From NCBI GenBank assembly GCA_028279245.1, contig JANQOE010000023.1:1-64000 (forward strand): DNA of 64,000 nt, read 5' to 3'. Every line of letters starts with the position of its first letter. Position 1 is the first letter of the stretch. The position numbers were made by a program, and so were the translations under genes. This stretch comes from Alphaproteobacteria bacterium. GTDB lineage: Bacteria; Pseudomonadota; Alphaproteobacteria; UBA6615. The notes beneath the pieces were generated by a model, which was not told the DNA's origin, searched no databases, and worked only from the letters and a program-made list of their open reading frames with translations. Shown piece by piece: positions 15,297 through 23,341 of the stretch.

Positions 15297-16283
15297 ATGT
15301 TTAGGCGGCATTTCGCCGGACTGGGACTGGCTGTTGCGGGCGCGCTGACCCTTGGCCTGATGCCGGCAGCGACCGGCCTGTCGACGGCTTCGGCGCAGGA
15401 AGCCTTTCCGACAAAACCGATCCGCGTCATCGTGCCGTTCGCGCCGGGCGGACGGACCGATACAGTCGCGCGGCTGCTGGCCAAGAAGATCGAGGAGAAG
15501 GACCTGCTGCCGCAGCCGTTGGTGATCGTCAACATGCAAGGCGGCAGCGGCGGCATCGCCGGACAGGCGACGCTGGACGCGGAGGCCGACGGCCACACCA
15601 TCCTGCATTGGCACCATCAGTTCCTGATCGCCCATGCGATGGAGCTGGTGCCGTTCGCGATCGAAGACTTCGATTCCATCGGCTTTGCCGGCGGCGGCAG
15701 CCCGGTGTGGGCGGTGCGGGCGGAGTCGGACTACGCAACGCTGGACGATCTGGTCACCGCCCTGCAGGCGGAGCCGCGGTCGCTGGTCGAAACGATCGGC
15801 ATCGGCACGATCCCGCATTTCGTCGGCGCGCTGCTGGCCAACGAGGCTGGTTTCGAAACTCGCAAGGTGCAGGCGGGCGGTGGTGCCGACCGGCTGAAAA
15901 TGATTGCCGGCAAACAGGCCGACATCGCGCTGTTCTCGGCGGCCGAATATCTGCGCAACAAGGACGTGGCCGGCGGCTTGCGGCCCCTGGTGTTCTTCGG
16001 GCCGAACCGCATCGACGTGATCTCTGAAGTGCCGACGGCGTTGGAGCTGGGATACAATGTGACCTGGGCCAACCCGAACTGGTGGCTGGCGCCGAAGGGC
16101 GTGCCGGCCGACCGGCTGCAACTGATCGCCGATGCGTTGCGGCAAGCGATGGACGATCCGGAGATCAAAGAGTGGTACGTCACCAACGCGCTGGATCACT
16201 ATTGGACGGACGGTGCGACGGCGATGGACGAGTCCGCAACCCTGCAGGCGGCCCTCGACGAGGTCGCCGCGACCATCAAGTAG
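15297..16283 (+). CDS. tctC: Tripartite tricarboxylate transporter substrate-binding protein (TctC/Bug family)
   Basis: The 328-residue protein has an N-terminal signal peptide (hydrophobic stretch, cleavage near ASAQE). It then shows the Bug-family pattern FPTKPIRVIVPFAPGGRTDTVAR and GGSGGIAGQ, whose loops clamp the carboxylate of the ligand. It captures an organic acid in the periplasm for the TctAB membrane part. The ligand may be a carboxylate other than citrate. The gene has a strong ribosome site (GGGAGGGA). A Rho-independent terminator follows it, before tctB, which would raise its level relative to the membrane subunits. Two GntR-type inverted repeats lie upstream. Confidence 0.93.
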   Translation: MFRRHFAGLGLAVAGALTLGLMPAATGLSTASAQEAFPTKPIRVIVPFAPGGRTDTVARLLAKKIEEKDLLPQPLVIVNMQGGSGGIAGQATLDAEADGHTILHWHHQFLIAHAMELVPFAIEDFDSIGFAGGGSPVWAVRAESDYATLDDLVTALQAEPRSLVETIGIGTIPHFVGALLANEAGFETRKVQAGGGADRLKMIAGKQADIALFSAAEYLRNKDVAGGLRPLVFFGPNRIDVISEVPTALELGYNVTWANPNWWLAPKGVPADRLQLIADALRQAMDDPEIKEWYVTNALDHYWTDGATAMDESATLQAALDEVAATIK

Positions 16284-16304
16284 TTTGCGGCACGATGTTG
16301 TTCG

Positions 16305-16338
16305 GGGCGTCACGTGACCGCGTGGCGCCCTTTTCTTT
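16305..16338 (+). terminator. Rho-independent terminator between tctC and tctB
   Basis: A 10-bp stem (GGGCGTCACG / CGTGGCGCCC, one G-U pair) with a 6-nt loop is followed by TTTTCTTT. It lies inside an operon, so it probably acts as a partial terminator. Confidence 0.75.
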
Positions 16339-16348
16339 GGCGGTGTGA

Positions 16349-16828
16349 GTGACCGGCGTGAAGCTGACGAAAACAAAACGGGGTGATCTGCTGTTTGCGG
16401 CAGGGATCGCGGTTGCCGCCGTGGTGGTGTTTATCGGCACCATCGGCCTGCCGCCACCACGCTATGAACCGATCGGCTCCGCAGCAATTCCCCGGGTGAT
16501 GGCGGCCATTCTGCTGTTGTTGTCGGCGCTGTTGATCTTCGACGTGCTGCGCCGTCCGGCAAACACTGACCCGCAAGAGGCGCCGCGCGTGGCAACACCC
16601 CTTGCCCCGATTCTGTCGGCGGCCGCCATCATCGCTTACGTCGCGGTGATGGATAGCGGGTTGTTGGGGTTCCAACCCGCCACCGCGTTGCTGGTGTTCG
16701 GGTTGGCGTTCGGGCTGACCGGGTTCCGCCGCCGGGCGGCGTTGCCGGCAGCGGTGTTCGCGATCCTGCTGGCGCTGGGCACGTTCTACGTCTTCACCAA
16801 CTTCTTCTACATCGACTTGCCGCGCTGA
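16349..16828 (+). CDS. tctB: Tripartite tricarboxylate transporter small membrane subunit TctB
   Basis: The 159-residue protein has four predicted membrane helices: LLFAAGIAVAAVVVFIGTI, IPRVMAAILLLLSALLIFDVL, PILSAAAIIAYVAVMDSGLL, and a C-terminal pair. The conserved segment GSAAIPRVMA after the first helix marks the TctB family. It partners with the large TctA permease for ion-driven uptake of carboxylates. It starts at a GTG, lies 66 bp after tctC with a terminator between, and precedes tctA by 3 bp. Confidence 0.9.
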   Translation: MTGVKLTKTKRGDLLFAAGIAVAAVVVFIGTIGLPPPRYEPIGSAAIPRVMAAILLLLSALLIFDVLRRPANTDPQEAPRVATPLAPILSAAAIIAYVAVMDSGLLGFQPATALLVFGLAFGLTGFRRRAALPAAVFAILLALGTFYVFTNFFYIDLPR

Positions 16829-16831
16829 CGG

Positions 16832-18313
16832 ATGCTGGAAGCCTTTCAGACGACGTTTTCGTTCTGGCCGCTGACCTTCCTGTTGATCGGCACAGCAGCC
16901 GGCATCGTTGTCGGGTCGATCCCGGGGCTGACAGCGACCATGTTGATCGCCCTGACCCTGCCGCTCACCTTCACCATGGCGCCGACAACCGCGATGGCGT
17001 TGCTGGTCGGCGAATATGTCGGCGGCATTTCCGGCGGACTGATTTCGGCAACGTTGCTGCGTATGCCAGGGACGCCGGCGTCGATCATGACGACGCTGGA
17101 CGGTTTCCCAATGGCGACTTCCGGACGGGGGGAACGGGCGTTGGCCCTGGGTATCCTCGCGTCCGTTGTCGGCGGTCTGGTTTCCTGGGTGTTCCTTGCC
17201 GTGCTGTCGCCGCCGCTGTCGTTGCTCGCGCTGCGGTTCGGGCCGTGGGAGTACTTTGCGCTGGTGCTGATGGCGCTGGTGATGCTGGCGACCTTGTCCC
17301 AAGGGTCGATGATCAAGGGACTGATGGCCGGCTTCCTGGGCATGGTGCTGGCGGTGCCCGGCATCGACCCGTCGGTCGGCCAGTTGCGGCTGACCTTCGG
17401 CTTTCAGTCGATGGCCGGCGGCTTCTCGCTGTTGCCGGTGCTGATCGGCACCTTCGCGGTCAGCCAGATCTTCAAGGACCTGCTGTATCTGAACGAAAAG
17501 CTGCCTGATGTGCGGGTCGAGCGGCGGCGCATCATGGTCGGCTTCCGCGACCTGCGGACCCATGGCGCCAACCTGCTGCGGTCCTCCGTCATCGGCACCT
17601 GGATTGGCATCCTGCCGGGCATCGGCGGCAACATTGCGGCGATGGTGTCCTACGCCACTTCAAAAAACCTGTCGAAGGAACCGGAGAAGTTCGGCACCGG
17701 TCACGAGCCGGGCGTGGTGTCGACCGAGGCGGCGAACAACGCCTCGATCGGCGGCGCGCTGATCCCGCTGATCACCATGGGCATTCCGGGCAGCGTCACT
17801 GAGGCCGTGTTGATCGGCGCGCTGATCATTCACAACCTGCAGCCGGGCCCGTTGCTGTTCACGACGAACCCGGAAATCGCCTTCGGCATCATCACGTCCT
17901 ATCTGGTGGCGAACGTCATGATGCTGTTTCTGATGCTGTTCGCGATTTCATGGATCGCGAAGATCATGTACGTGCCGCGCCACCTGTTGCTGAGCGGCAT
18001 CCTGGTGTTCTGCGTCATCGGCACCTTTGCGCTCAACAACCGGTTCTTCGACGTGTGGGTGATGCTGGCGTTCGGCGCGCTCGGGTTCGTGCTGGAACGC
18101 TGCAAGGTGCCTTTGGGGCCGTTCGTCATCGGCTTCGTGCTGTCGCCCTTGGCCGAGGAACAGTTGCGGTCCGGCCTGATGCTGTCGGATGGCGACCCGG
18201 CCGGGGTTTTGGAGTATCCGATTGCCACTGGGTTGCTGGTTGTGGTCGTGCTGACGCTGTGCTGGCCGCTTATTCGGCGGCAGATCGAGGCGGTGCGAAA
18301 GCCGGTTGGTTAG
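16832..18313 (+). CDS. tctA: Tripartite tricarboxylate transporter large permease TctA
   Basis: The 493-residue protein has about twelve membrane helices. The diagnostic TctA motifs are visible: GIVVGSIPGLTATMLIAL near the N-terminus, GGISGGLISATLLRMPGTPAS, and the mirrored GILPGIGGNIAAMVSYA in the second half. This is the conducting subunit that takes the ligand from TctC, driven by the proton or sodium gradient. It begins 3 bp after tctB. The 417-residue antisense frame in the ORF track over this gene is a codon-bias shadow. Confidence 0.95.
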   Translation: MLEAFQTTFSFWPLTFLLIGTAAGIVVGSIPGLTATMLIALTLPLTFTMAPTTAMALLVGEYVGGISGGLISATLLRMPGTPASIMTTLDGFPMATSGRGERALALGILASVVGGLVSWVFLAVLSPPLSLLALRFGPWEYFALVLMALVMLATLSQGSMIKGLMAGFLGMVLAVPGIDPSVGQLRLTFGFQSMAGGFSLLPVLIGTFAVSQIFKDLLYLNEKLPDVRVERRRIMVGFRDLRTHGANLLRSSVIGTWIGILPGIGGNIAAMVSYATSKNLSKEPEKFGTGHEPGVVSTEAANNASIGGALIPLITMGIPGSVTEAVLIGALIIHNLQPGPLLFTTNPEIAFGIITSYLVANVMMLFLMLFAISWIAKIMYVPRHLLLSGILVFCVIGTFALNNRFFDVWVMLAFGALGFVLERCKVPLGPFVIGFVLSPLAEEQLRSGLMLSDGDPAGVLEYPIATGLLVVVVLTLCWPLIRRQIEAVRKPVG

Positions 18314-18383
18314 CGACACCGCCTTGCGTCGCTTTCTGTTCGAGACGGAAGCGGTGTTCTATCCGGGCCGGCCGTGACGCGGC

Positions 18384-18764
18384 CTAGTGGGTGGCGGCAC
18401 CCGTGGCGGTCTCCCCGCCGTCGGGCCCGTACATCACCACCCAGGTTTCGAAATCGTCGGTGAAGTCTTCGAACCGGTGCGGCATGCCGGCGGGAACGAA
18501 CATGGTGTCGCCGGGTTGGAACGGCACCCGTTCCGTGCGCGCTGCGGTCTCGCCAACGGCTAACATGCCGGTGCCGGCCATCACGATGTAGAGTTCGTCC
18601 TGGTCGTGTGGCGTCTGTTCGTCGGTGCCGCGCGGCGCGTAGTGATAGAGCTCCATCGTGCCATGTTCGAACAACTGCGCGGCGCGCAGGCCGCCGGGGC
18701 TGGTCCCCGCTGCCAGGGCTTCGGTCACGGCTAGGCGGGCGGCGGTGAGCGATGTTTGGTCCAT
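18384..18764 (-). CDS. Cupin-domain protein
   Basis: This is a single small beta-barrel of the Cupin_2 type, 126 residues from the chosen start. Both cupin motifs can be read: DEQTPHDQDELYIVMAGTGML, and FQPGDTMFVPAGMPHRFEDF with metal-ligand-like histidines and glutamates. The ORF track starts at 18845, but ATG 18764 (MDQTSL) has an AGGAG site at good spacing and is preferred. The function of such cupins ranges from metal-dependent catalysis to ligand binding, and nothing here decides it. The tail GGETATGAATH is low-complexity. It may belong to the same minus-strand group as the thioredoxin-like gene 87 bp upstream. Confidence 0.87.
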   Translation of the reverse strand: MDQTSLTAARLAVTEALAAGTSPGGLRAAQLFEHGTMELYHYAPRGTDEQTPHDQDELYIVMAGTGMLAVGETAARTERVPFQPGDTMFVPAGMPHRFEDFTDDFETWVVMYGPDGGETATGAATH

Positions 18765-18851
18765 CGAAAATCTCCTCTTGTTCACGTACCTATTATGTCG
18801 TCGGGAACAGCGGGGCGTGCAGATGGCTGCGACGCTTTGGCCCATGCCGCA

Positions 18852-19403
18852 TCACTGCGCCGCCGGCAGTTCGCAGCCCGCCGCAGTACAGACGCCCGTG
18901 GGCTGGTCGGCCGCGTTTGTACTGGCCGTTGCGGCTGCCGGTGCCTCGGAAACCAGCGCCATGATCTCGGCCCCCAAGCGCAGGTCGGGCACATGGCCGA
19001 AATGCTGAAAACGGCGGCGGCCCTGGCGGTCGATCAACACAAGGGTCGGCGTCCCACGCATCTGGTAGGCCGCCATGGTCTGCGGGATGCCGTCGGCAGC
19101 GCCGGGCATGTCGACGCCGACGGGAAAGGAGATCCGGTATTCGTGCAGAAACGCGGTCAGCGCCGTCAACGTTTGCGCCGCGTGATGTTCGAACACCGAA
19201 TGCAGACCGACGACGGCGACGTCATCGTGGCCGAACATGTCGTGCACGCGCTGCGCCTGCGGCAGACCGTCGCTGACACAGCCGGGGCAGAGCATCTGAA
19301 ACGCCTCGACCAGCACGACTTTGCCGCGCAACTGTAGCAGGCTCGATGGCTGGGACGTGTTGAGCCATTCGCTTATTCGCCAGTCGGGCGCTGTGGTCGT
19401 CAT
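18852..19403 (-). CDS. Thioredoxin-fold protein with CPGC active site
   Basis: The 183-residue cytoplasmic protein (no signal peptide) has a thioredoxin/redoxin fold: KVVLVEAFQMLCPGCVSDGLPQ with a CxxC motif, and the cis-proline region MRGTPTLVLIDRQGR. The motif is CPGC rather than CGPC, which is common in TlpA/redoxin-like proteins of unknown partner. The C-terminal tail adds VCTAAGCELP, a second cysteine pair that could form a resolving or metal site. The ATG at 19403 overlaps the stop codon of the small upstream gene (ATGA), so I reject the TTG start used in the track. Confidence 0.85.
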   Translation of the reverse strand: MTTTAPDWRISEWLNTSQPSSLLQLRGKVVLVEAFQMLCPGCVSDGLPQAQRVHDMFGHDDVAVVGLHSVFEHHAAQTLTALTAFLHEYRISFPVGVDMPGAADGIPQTMAAYQMRGTPTLVLIDRQGRRRFQHFGHVPDLRLGAEIMALVSEAPAAATASTNAADQPTGVCTAAGCELPAAQ

Positions 19404-19636
19404 CGGTTGTCCCGCCAATAGTTGTTGGCTGCAGCGACTGTTTGGAAGTGGGCCGCCACGACGTGGGATGCGGCGATCAGACTATCCGCGTTCTGGTCGT
19501 AGTCGGACCGTAGCCGCGCGCGGATTTCGTCCGAAGGCTGGGTCAGCTTGACCGCCATGCGTGCGAGCTTGATCGCCAGTGCATAGCCAGCCTCCGGCGT
19601 TTCGGTCACGAGGCTGGGTAGCCAAGACTCCGTCAT
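19400..19636 (-). CDS. Small hypothetical protein translationally coupled to the thioredoxin-like gene
   Basis: The 78-residue protein starts at ATG 19636 (MTESWLPSL) after a clear AAGGAG site. The longer track ORF has no such signal. It is mostly helical (ALAIKLARMAVKLTQPSDEI) and ends in HFQTVAAANNYWRDNR. I do not recognise the family. Its stop overlaps the next start as ATGA, so its product is made in step with the thioredoxin-like protein and may act with it. Confidence 0.7.
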   Translation of the reverse strand: MTESWLPSLVTETPEAGYALAIKLARMAVKLTQPSDEIRARLRSDYDQNADSLIAASHVVAAHFQTVAAANNYWRDNR

Positions 19637-19689
19637 GGTGCTTCTCCTTGCGTTGGGGGCTGGCGGCGGGCTGGCCGCCGCCATGGCCT

Positions 19690-20442
19690 CTACTGATTGA
19701 CGCGACCAGGCAGACTGAGGTCGCCGGAGCCGATGTCGAAGACGTCGACGACGCAGAAGAACGGCGCGTGCAGGTTCTGATTGACGCGCAGGCCGGCGGT
19801 CACGCCATCGAACGCGGCGTCCTCGATGACCGCGATGTCATCGAACGGCACGCGGATCTCCACAGTGTCGGTGTGGATGTCCGGCTGCCACCCTGGGCTG
19901 TCGAGCAGAATGGGCAGACCGGGCCAGGTCTTTGGCAAGCGCGGTTTCGCGCCTTCCGGCACATCGAGCACCTTGAGGGCGCCGGGCCCGCAGGTATCGT
20001 CGGGGCCGAGGACGACCCAATGGCTGTGCCACACACCGCCGTCATTGGCGAAATCGCCGTCGTTGTTTTCGTCGAACAGCGGCGTGTCGTCGAAATCGGG
20101 ATGGCTGGTGGCGGCCAGCGCAAGAATGCCGGCGCCGCGTTCGAATCCGACCTCGTAAGGGTCGATCGTGGTCGGCCAGACATAGGCGTATGCATCGCTG
20201 CCGCCGACGGCGCCGGTCGGGGCCGGCGTGAGCGAACCGGCCGTGCCGGTGACGCCCATGTGGAAGACGGCGACGTTGCCCTCCGTCGCGATCCGCGCGT
20301 GGATCACGTCGAACGGGGCGGCAACCTGGTCCGATGGCGGCGCGACGAAGCCACCGTCATTGGGGCCGTGAGCCGCCGCCGTGCCGGCCGCGAGCAACAG
20401 TGCCACGGTGCCAGCGTGGTGAAGAAAAACCTTGTATGTCAT
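19690..20442 (-). CDS. Secreted hypothetical protein with EF-hand-like acidic loop
   Basis: The 250-residue protein has a signal peptide (HHAGTVALLLAAGTAAAHG) and is predicted periplasmic or extracellular. The mature part is acidic and rich in strands. It contains FDENNDGDFANDGGVWHSHW, whose DxNxDGDxxxD loop resembles a calcium-binding EF-hand or thrombospondin-type loop. Two cysteines (DDTCGPG and FFCVVD) could form a disulfide. I do not recognise a named family. It follows the MarR gene on the same strand, with an intervening hairpin. Confidence 0.75.
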   Translation of the reverse strand: MTYKVFLHHAGTVALLLAAGTAAAHGPNDGGFVAPPSDQVAAPFDVIHARIATEGNVAVFHMGVTGTAGSLTPAPTGAVGGSDAYAYVWPTTIDPYEVGFERGAGILALAATSHPDFDDTPLFDENNDGDFANDGGVWHSHWVVLGPDDTCGPGALKVLDVPEGAKPRLPKTWPGLPILLDSPGWQPDIHTDTVEIRVPFDDIAVIEDAAFDGVTAGLRVNQNLHAPFFCVVDVFDIGSGDLSLPGRVNQ

Positions 20443-20484
20443 GATGTTCGTGTCTCCTGTCTCGGCAGAGGTGGGTTGACGTTT

Positions 20485-20518
20485 GGATGCCTCGCCCGTT
20501 GCAGCGGGCGGGGCATCC
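20485..20518 (-). terminator. Strong hairpin between marR and the secreted-protein gene
   Basis: A 14-bp stem (GGATGCCTCGCCCG-type arms, one G-U pair) with a 6-nt loop lies 11 bp past the marR stop codon. There is no T-run on the minus strand, so termination is uncertain. It may attenuate or protect the message. Confidence 0.5.
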
Positions 20519-20529
20519 GTCTCAAATCA

Positions 20530-21153
20530 TCAGAGCGCCGACACAAATGTCTGCCAGTTGGCGGCAGCATCGGTCTCCGACGTCGTCTCGTGGTCGGCGC
20601 AGTCGAGGCGCAGGTTGGCATCGCCGAAGGCCGCGTCGACAAAGGCGCAGTGGTGCGGCGCAGCCGGATCATCATGCACGTTGGGCCGGAAGTACTGGCA
20701 GGTAGCGCACATGCGCTGCACAGGAATTGCCTGGCGCGTCTGCAGGGCGCGGACCATCTTGGTTAGGCCCTTGAGAAAGACCGCCTGTTCGCATGGGTCC
20801 AGAGAGTCGACGGCTTCAAGCAGCGCGTCGGGCCAGACCGCCATCGCCTTGGCGCGGCGGCGGCCGGTGCGGGTCGGGTGCAGGCGGACGGCGCGGGCGT
20901 CTTTTGGGTCCGGCCGTTTTTCGACCAGCCGTTTCCGCACGAGGGCCGCAACCGCGTCGCTGGCGGTCGGCTGGGTGACCGCCAGTTCGGCGGCCACATC
21001 ACCGATACGCGCCGGCCCGCGGGTGTCGAGCTGCACCAGGATCTGCGCCTGGGTCGGCGTTAGCCCGACTGCATCTGACTGCGCCCATTGCTCCGCCCTT
21101 AACACGGTGCCGATGCGCGCCAGCCCCGTGACGATGTTCCGCTCCGTCGTCAT
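20530..21153 (-). CDS. MarR-family regulator with cysteine-rich C-terminal extension
   Basis: The 207-residue protein has a MarR winged helix in residues ~10-140: LTPTQAQILVQL, VAAELAVTQPTASDAVAALVRKRLVEKRPDPKDARAVRLHPT. A non-standard tail of about 60 residues carries four cysteines, C149-x2-C152, C169 and C185, plus nearby histidines (CATCQYF, APHHCAF, LRLDCADHE). This pattern could bind zinc or an iron-sulfur centre and so sense metal or redox state. A 21-bp near-perfect palindrome just upstream is the likely autoregulatory site. The targets probably include the secreted protein and redoxin genes downstream. Confidence 0.9.
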   Translation of the reverse strand: MTTERNIVTGLARIGTVLRAEQWAQSDAVGLTPTQAQILVQLDTRGPARIGDVAAELAVTQPTASDAVAALVRKRLVEKRPDPKDARAVRLHPTRTGRRRAKAMAVWPDALLEAVDSLDPCEQAVFLKGLTKMVRALQTRQAIPVQRMCATCQYFRPNVHDDPAAPHHCAFVDAAFGDANLRLDCADHETTSETDAAANWQTFVSAL

Positions 21154-21160
21154 GAAGCTG

Positions 21161-21181
21161 ATATGTAGGAGTCCTATATAT
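21161..21181. promoter_or_regulatory. MarR-type operator palindrome
   Basis: A 21-bp palindrome with core TAGGAGTCCTA and one mismatched pair, ending 8 bp before the marR start codon. It is AT-rich at the edges and probably overlaps the promoter. Confidence 0.65.
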
Positions 21182-21206
21182 TTTCAAGAGAAAAAATGCG
21201 AGGAGG

Positions 21207-22496
21207 TTAGCGGAACATCAGGGCCGTCGGTATCGGACGATCATAGGCGGCCAGCGGTATCCCGCGGCGGTCGCCTGGGCGCAGCAGTTGACCGCCGCCG
21301 CCGGCGAACATCTGGGTCGAGCCGCCGCCGTCCAGGTTGACAGCCGAGACCGCGCCGAGGCCTGCCATGATTTCCGCCAACTCGGCGAGGGTGACGCCGC
21401 CGGGCCGGGTGGCGGCTAGCATGCTGGACTCGCCGGCGACGGCGGCGACGATGAGTTGGCCGGCCGGATCGAGGCCGACCGCGAGGCGCGCGGCGCGCGT
21501 CGCATGGGTGTCGGCGGGGAAGCGCATTGGCGGATGGCGCAGGCCGCTGTTGCCGAAAAAGCCCTCGTCCCAAAAGGATTGTTCCGACAGAGCGTTCCCG
21601 CCGCCGAGGAGTGCGGGGCCGGCCTGCAGCGCCGCGGTCAATGACGGGAAAGGGGGACAGCGGAAGGTCACGGGCGCGCCCTGCTGTAGGGCGGCGACCG
21701 TGTCGGCGGGCGGTTCTGCCGGCCAGCGCAGCACGATGCCGGCGCCGGGGACTGGCATGCCGCCGCCGCGTTTCGCCGCGACCGCCCACCGTTGCACCAG
21801 GGCGATTTCGAAGACGCCGGGCTGGGCGGGGGTTCGGCCGGCCGCCAATTCGTGCCGGCTGACGATGGCGACGTCTGGGTCGTCCGGCGCCAGCACCTCA
21901 CCGGTGGGCAAGCAGACTTCGATGTCGCCCAGGGCGAGGTGCGCGAAGACAACTCGGTCCGGCAACTGCAGGATCGCGGCGCGGCCGCCGAGGGGTGGGC
22001 TGAGGATCTCACCGTCCCCGGCGACCAAACCGATGGGATCGCCGAGTGCGTCGAGGGGGCTGGCTTCGTCGCCCATGAGAAAGAAGTTGCCGTTGCTGAG
22101 GAGCGCCGACTGGGGTTCGCCCCGGGAGTGGTCTCGTAGATAGCCGAGTTCGGCGACCGGAAAGGCGCGGACTGGCGGTCCCGACGGGTGGTCCAAGCGG
22201 CCATGGGTGGCGGCCGTGTCGATACGGCGCGTGGGCAGGGATGCAGCGAGGCGCACGCGTTCTGCCCACACCTCCAGTCCGTCGATTTGCTGCGGCGCGC
22301 AACGCTGTGCCGGCCGCGGCAGCGGGACTGCTTCCAGCACTTCGTCATAGATGTCCGGCGACAGCATGGTGAGATCGGCCGCGAGCCGGGCGGGCGATGC
22401 GCGCAGGGGCGCGACGTCGAAGGCGCGGCAGAGAGCGATGACGACCTGCGCGACATGGCCATTCGACAGGGTGACATCGCGTTGTTCGAACCGCAC
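21207..22496 (-). CDS. Phosphodiester glycosidase (NAGPA) family protein
   Basis: The protein has 429 residues from GTG 22496. The C-terminal half is a NAGPA domain (phosphodiester glycosidase), recognised from GVTLAELAEIMAGLGAVSAVNLDGGGSTQMF. Family members remove sugars from phosphodiester-linked glycans. The N-terminal half (~1-200) is less familiar, and no signal peptide is seen from this start. The track start at 22613 lies inside the upstream permease, so a start just after the permease stop is preferred. The gene is the last of a binding protein-permease-permease operon, so the enzyme probably processes the imported glycoside. The internal Gly/Pro-rich loops are of unknown role. Confidence 0.82.
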   Translation of the reverse strand: MRFEQRDVTLSNGHVAQVVIALCRAFDVAPLRASPARLAADLTMLSPDIYDEVLEAVPLPRPAQRCAPQQIDGLEVWAERVRLAASLPTRRIDTAATHGRLDHPSGPPVRAFPVAELGYLRDHSRGEPQSALLSNGNFFLMGDEASPLDALGDPIGLVAGDGEILSPPLGGRAAILQLPDRVVFAHLALGDIEVCLPTGEVLAPDDPDVAIVSRHELAAGRTPAQPGVFEIALVQRWAVAAKRGGGMPVPGAGIVLRWPAEPPADTVAALQQGAPVTFRCPPFPSLTAALQAGPALLGGGNALSEQSFWDEGFFGNSGLRHPPMRFPADTHATRAARLAVGLDPAGQLIVAAVAGESSMLAATRPGGVTLAELAEIMAGLGAVSAVNLDGGGSTQMFAGGGGQLLRPGDRRGIPLAAYDRPIPTALMFR

Positions 22497-22498
22497 CG

Positions 22499-23341
22499 CT
22501 ACCCCTTGATGCCGGAGCCCATGAAGTTCTGCACGATATGCCGTTGGGCGGAGAGGTAGACAAGGATGAGCGGCAGCGTCGAGATGACCGCGCCGGTCAT
22601 CAATAGTTTCCAACTGGCCTCATATTGGCTGACAAATGTCATCAAGCCTTGCGGCAAGGTGCGGAGGTCTGGATCGGTGATGTAGAGAACCGGGCGCAGC
22701 AGTTCGTCCCAGTTGGTGATGAAGGCGATGACGAACAATGCGGCGAGCGCCGGCTTCGCGTTCGGCAGCATCACCGAGTAGTAGATGCGAAACAGCCCGG
22801 CGCCGTCGACGATGGCTGCTTCTTCCAGTTCCTTCGGCATGGACCGGAAGGTCTCGGTCATCAGTAGGGTACCGAGGGTGCCGACGAGGAAGGACGGCAC
22901 AATCAGCGGCAGGTAAGTGTCGAGCCAGCCGAGGCCGCGCATCAGCAGGAATTCCGGGATGATCGTCACCTCCACCGGTACGAACATGGTGCCGAGGATG
23001 GCGACGAAAATCAGCCGCCGGCCCGGAAACTCCAACCGGCCGAAGGCATAGCCGGCAAGAGAGCAGGTGAACAGCTGACCGATGGATGCCATCGTCGCGA
23101 CGAAGGTCGAGTTGATGAAGTAGCGCAGGAAATTGCGTTCGTTCCAGACGGTCACGTAGTTGCTGAACGGTGTGCCGTCGACGATGAGGGTCGGGACGAA
23201 GGACGGCGGTAGCCGGAAGGTGTCGCCTTCGGACTGGAAGGAATTCACCAGCATCCACAGGAACGGGATGAAGGCGATGATGCCGTACACGATCAGCGCA
23301 GCGTAGAGCGCAACGCGCACGATCCGGCCGCTGTCACGCAT
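22499..23341 (-). CDS. Carbohydrate ABC transporter permease, MalG/UgpE type
   Basis: The 280-residue protein has six membrane helices and the EAA loop MPKELEEAAIVDGAGLFRIYYSVMLP, which docks onto the ATPase. This is the CUT1-family second permease. It overlaps the first permease gene by 8 bp, and the NAGPA gene follows immediately. No ATPase gene is in this operon, so a shared MsmK/UgpC-type ATPase encoded elsewhere must energise it. The ligand is unknown but is likely an oligosaccharide, glycerophosphodiester or glycoside, given the NAGPA neighbour. Confidence 0.93.
   Translation of the reverse strand: MRDSGRIVRVALYAALIVYGIIAFIPFLWMLVNSFQSEGDTFRLPPSFVPTLIVDGTPFSNYVTVWNERNFLRYFINSTFVATMASIGQLFTCSLAGYAFGRLEFPGRRLIFVAILGTMFVPVEVTIIPEFLLMRGLGWLDTYLPLIVPSFLVGTLGTLLMTETFRSMPKELEEAAIVDGAGLFRIYYSVMLPNAKPALAALFVIAFITNWDELLRPVLYITDPDLRTLPQGLMTFVSQYEASWKLLMTGAVISTLPLILVYLSAQRHIVQNFMGSGIKG

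Noticed and set aside
15003-16376. 457-residue minus ORF across tctC
   Set aside because: It is antisense to tctC, which has a signal peptide and Bug-family motifs. High GC produces long antisense frames.
16310-17563. 417-residue minus ORF
   Set aside because: It is antisense to tctB and tctA, rich in Q/R/H, and has no domain.
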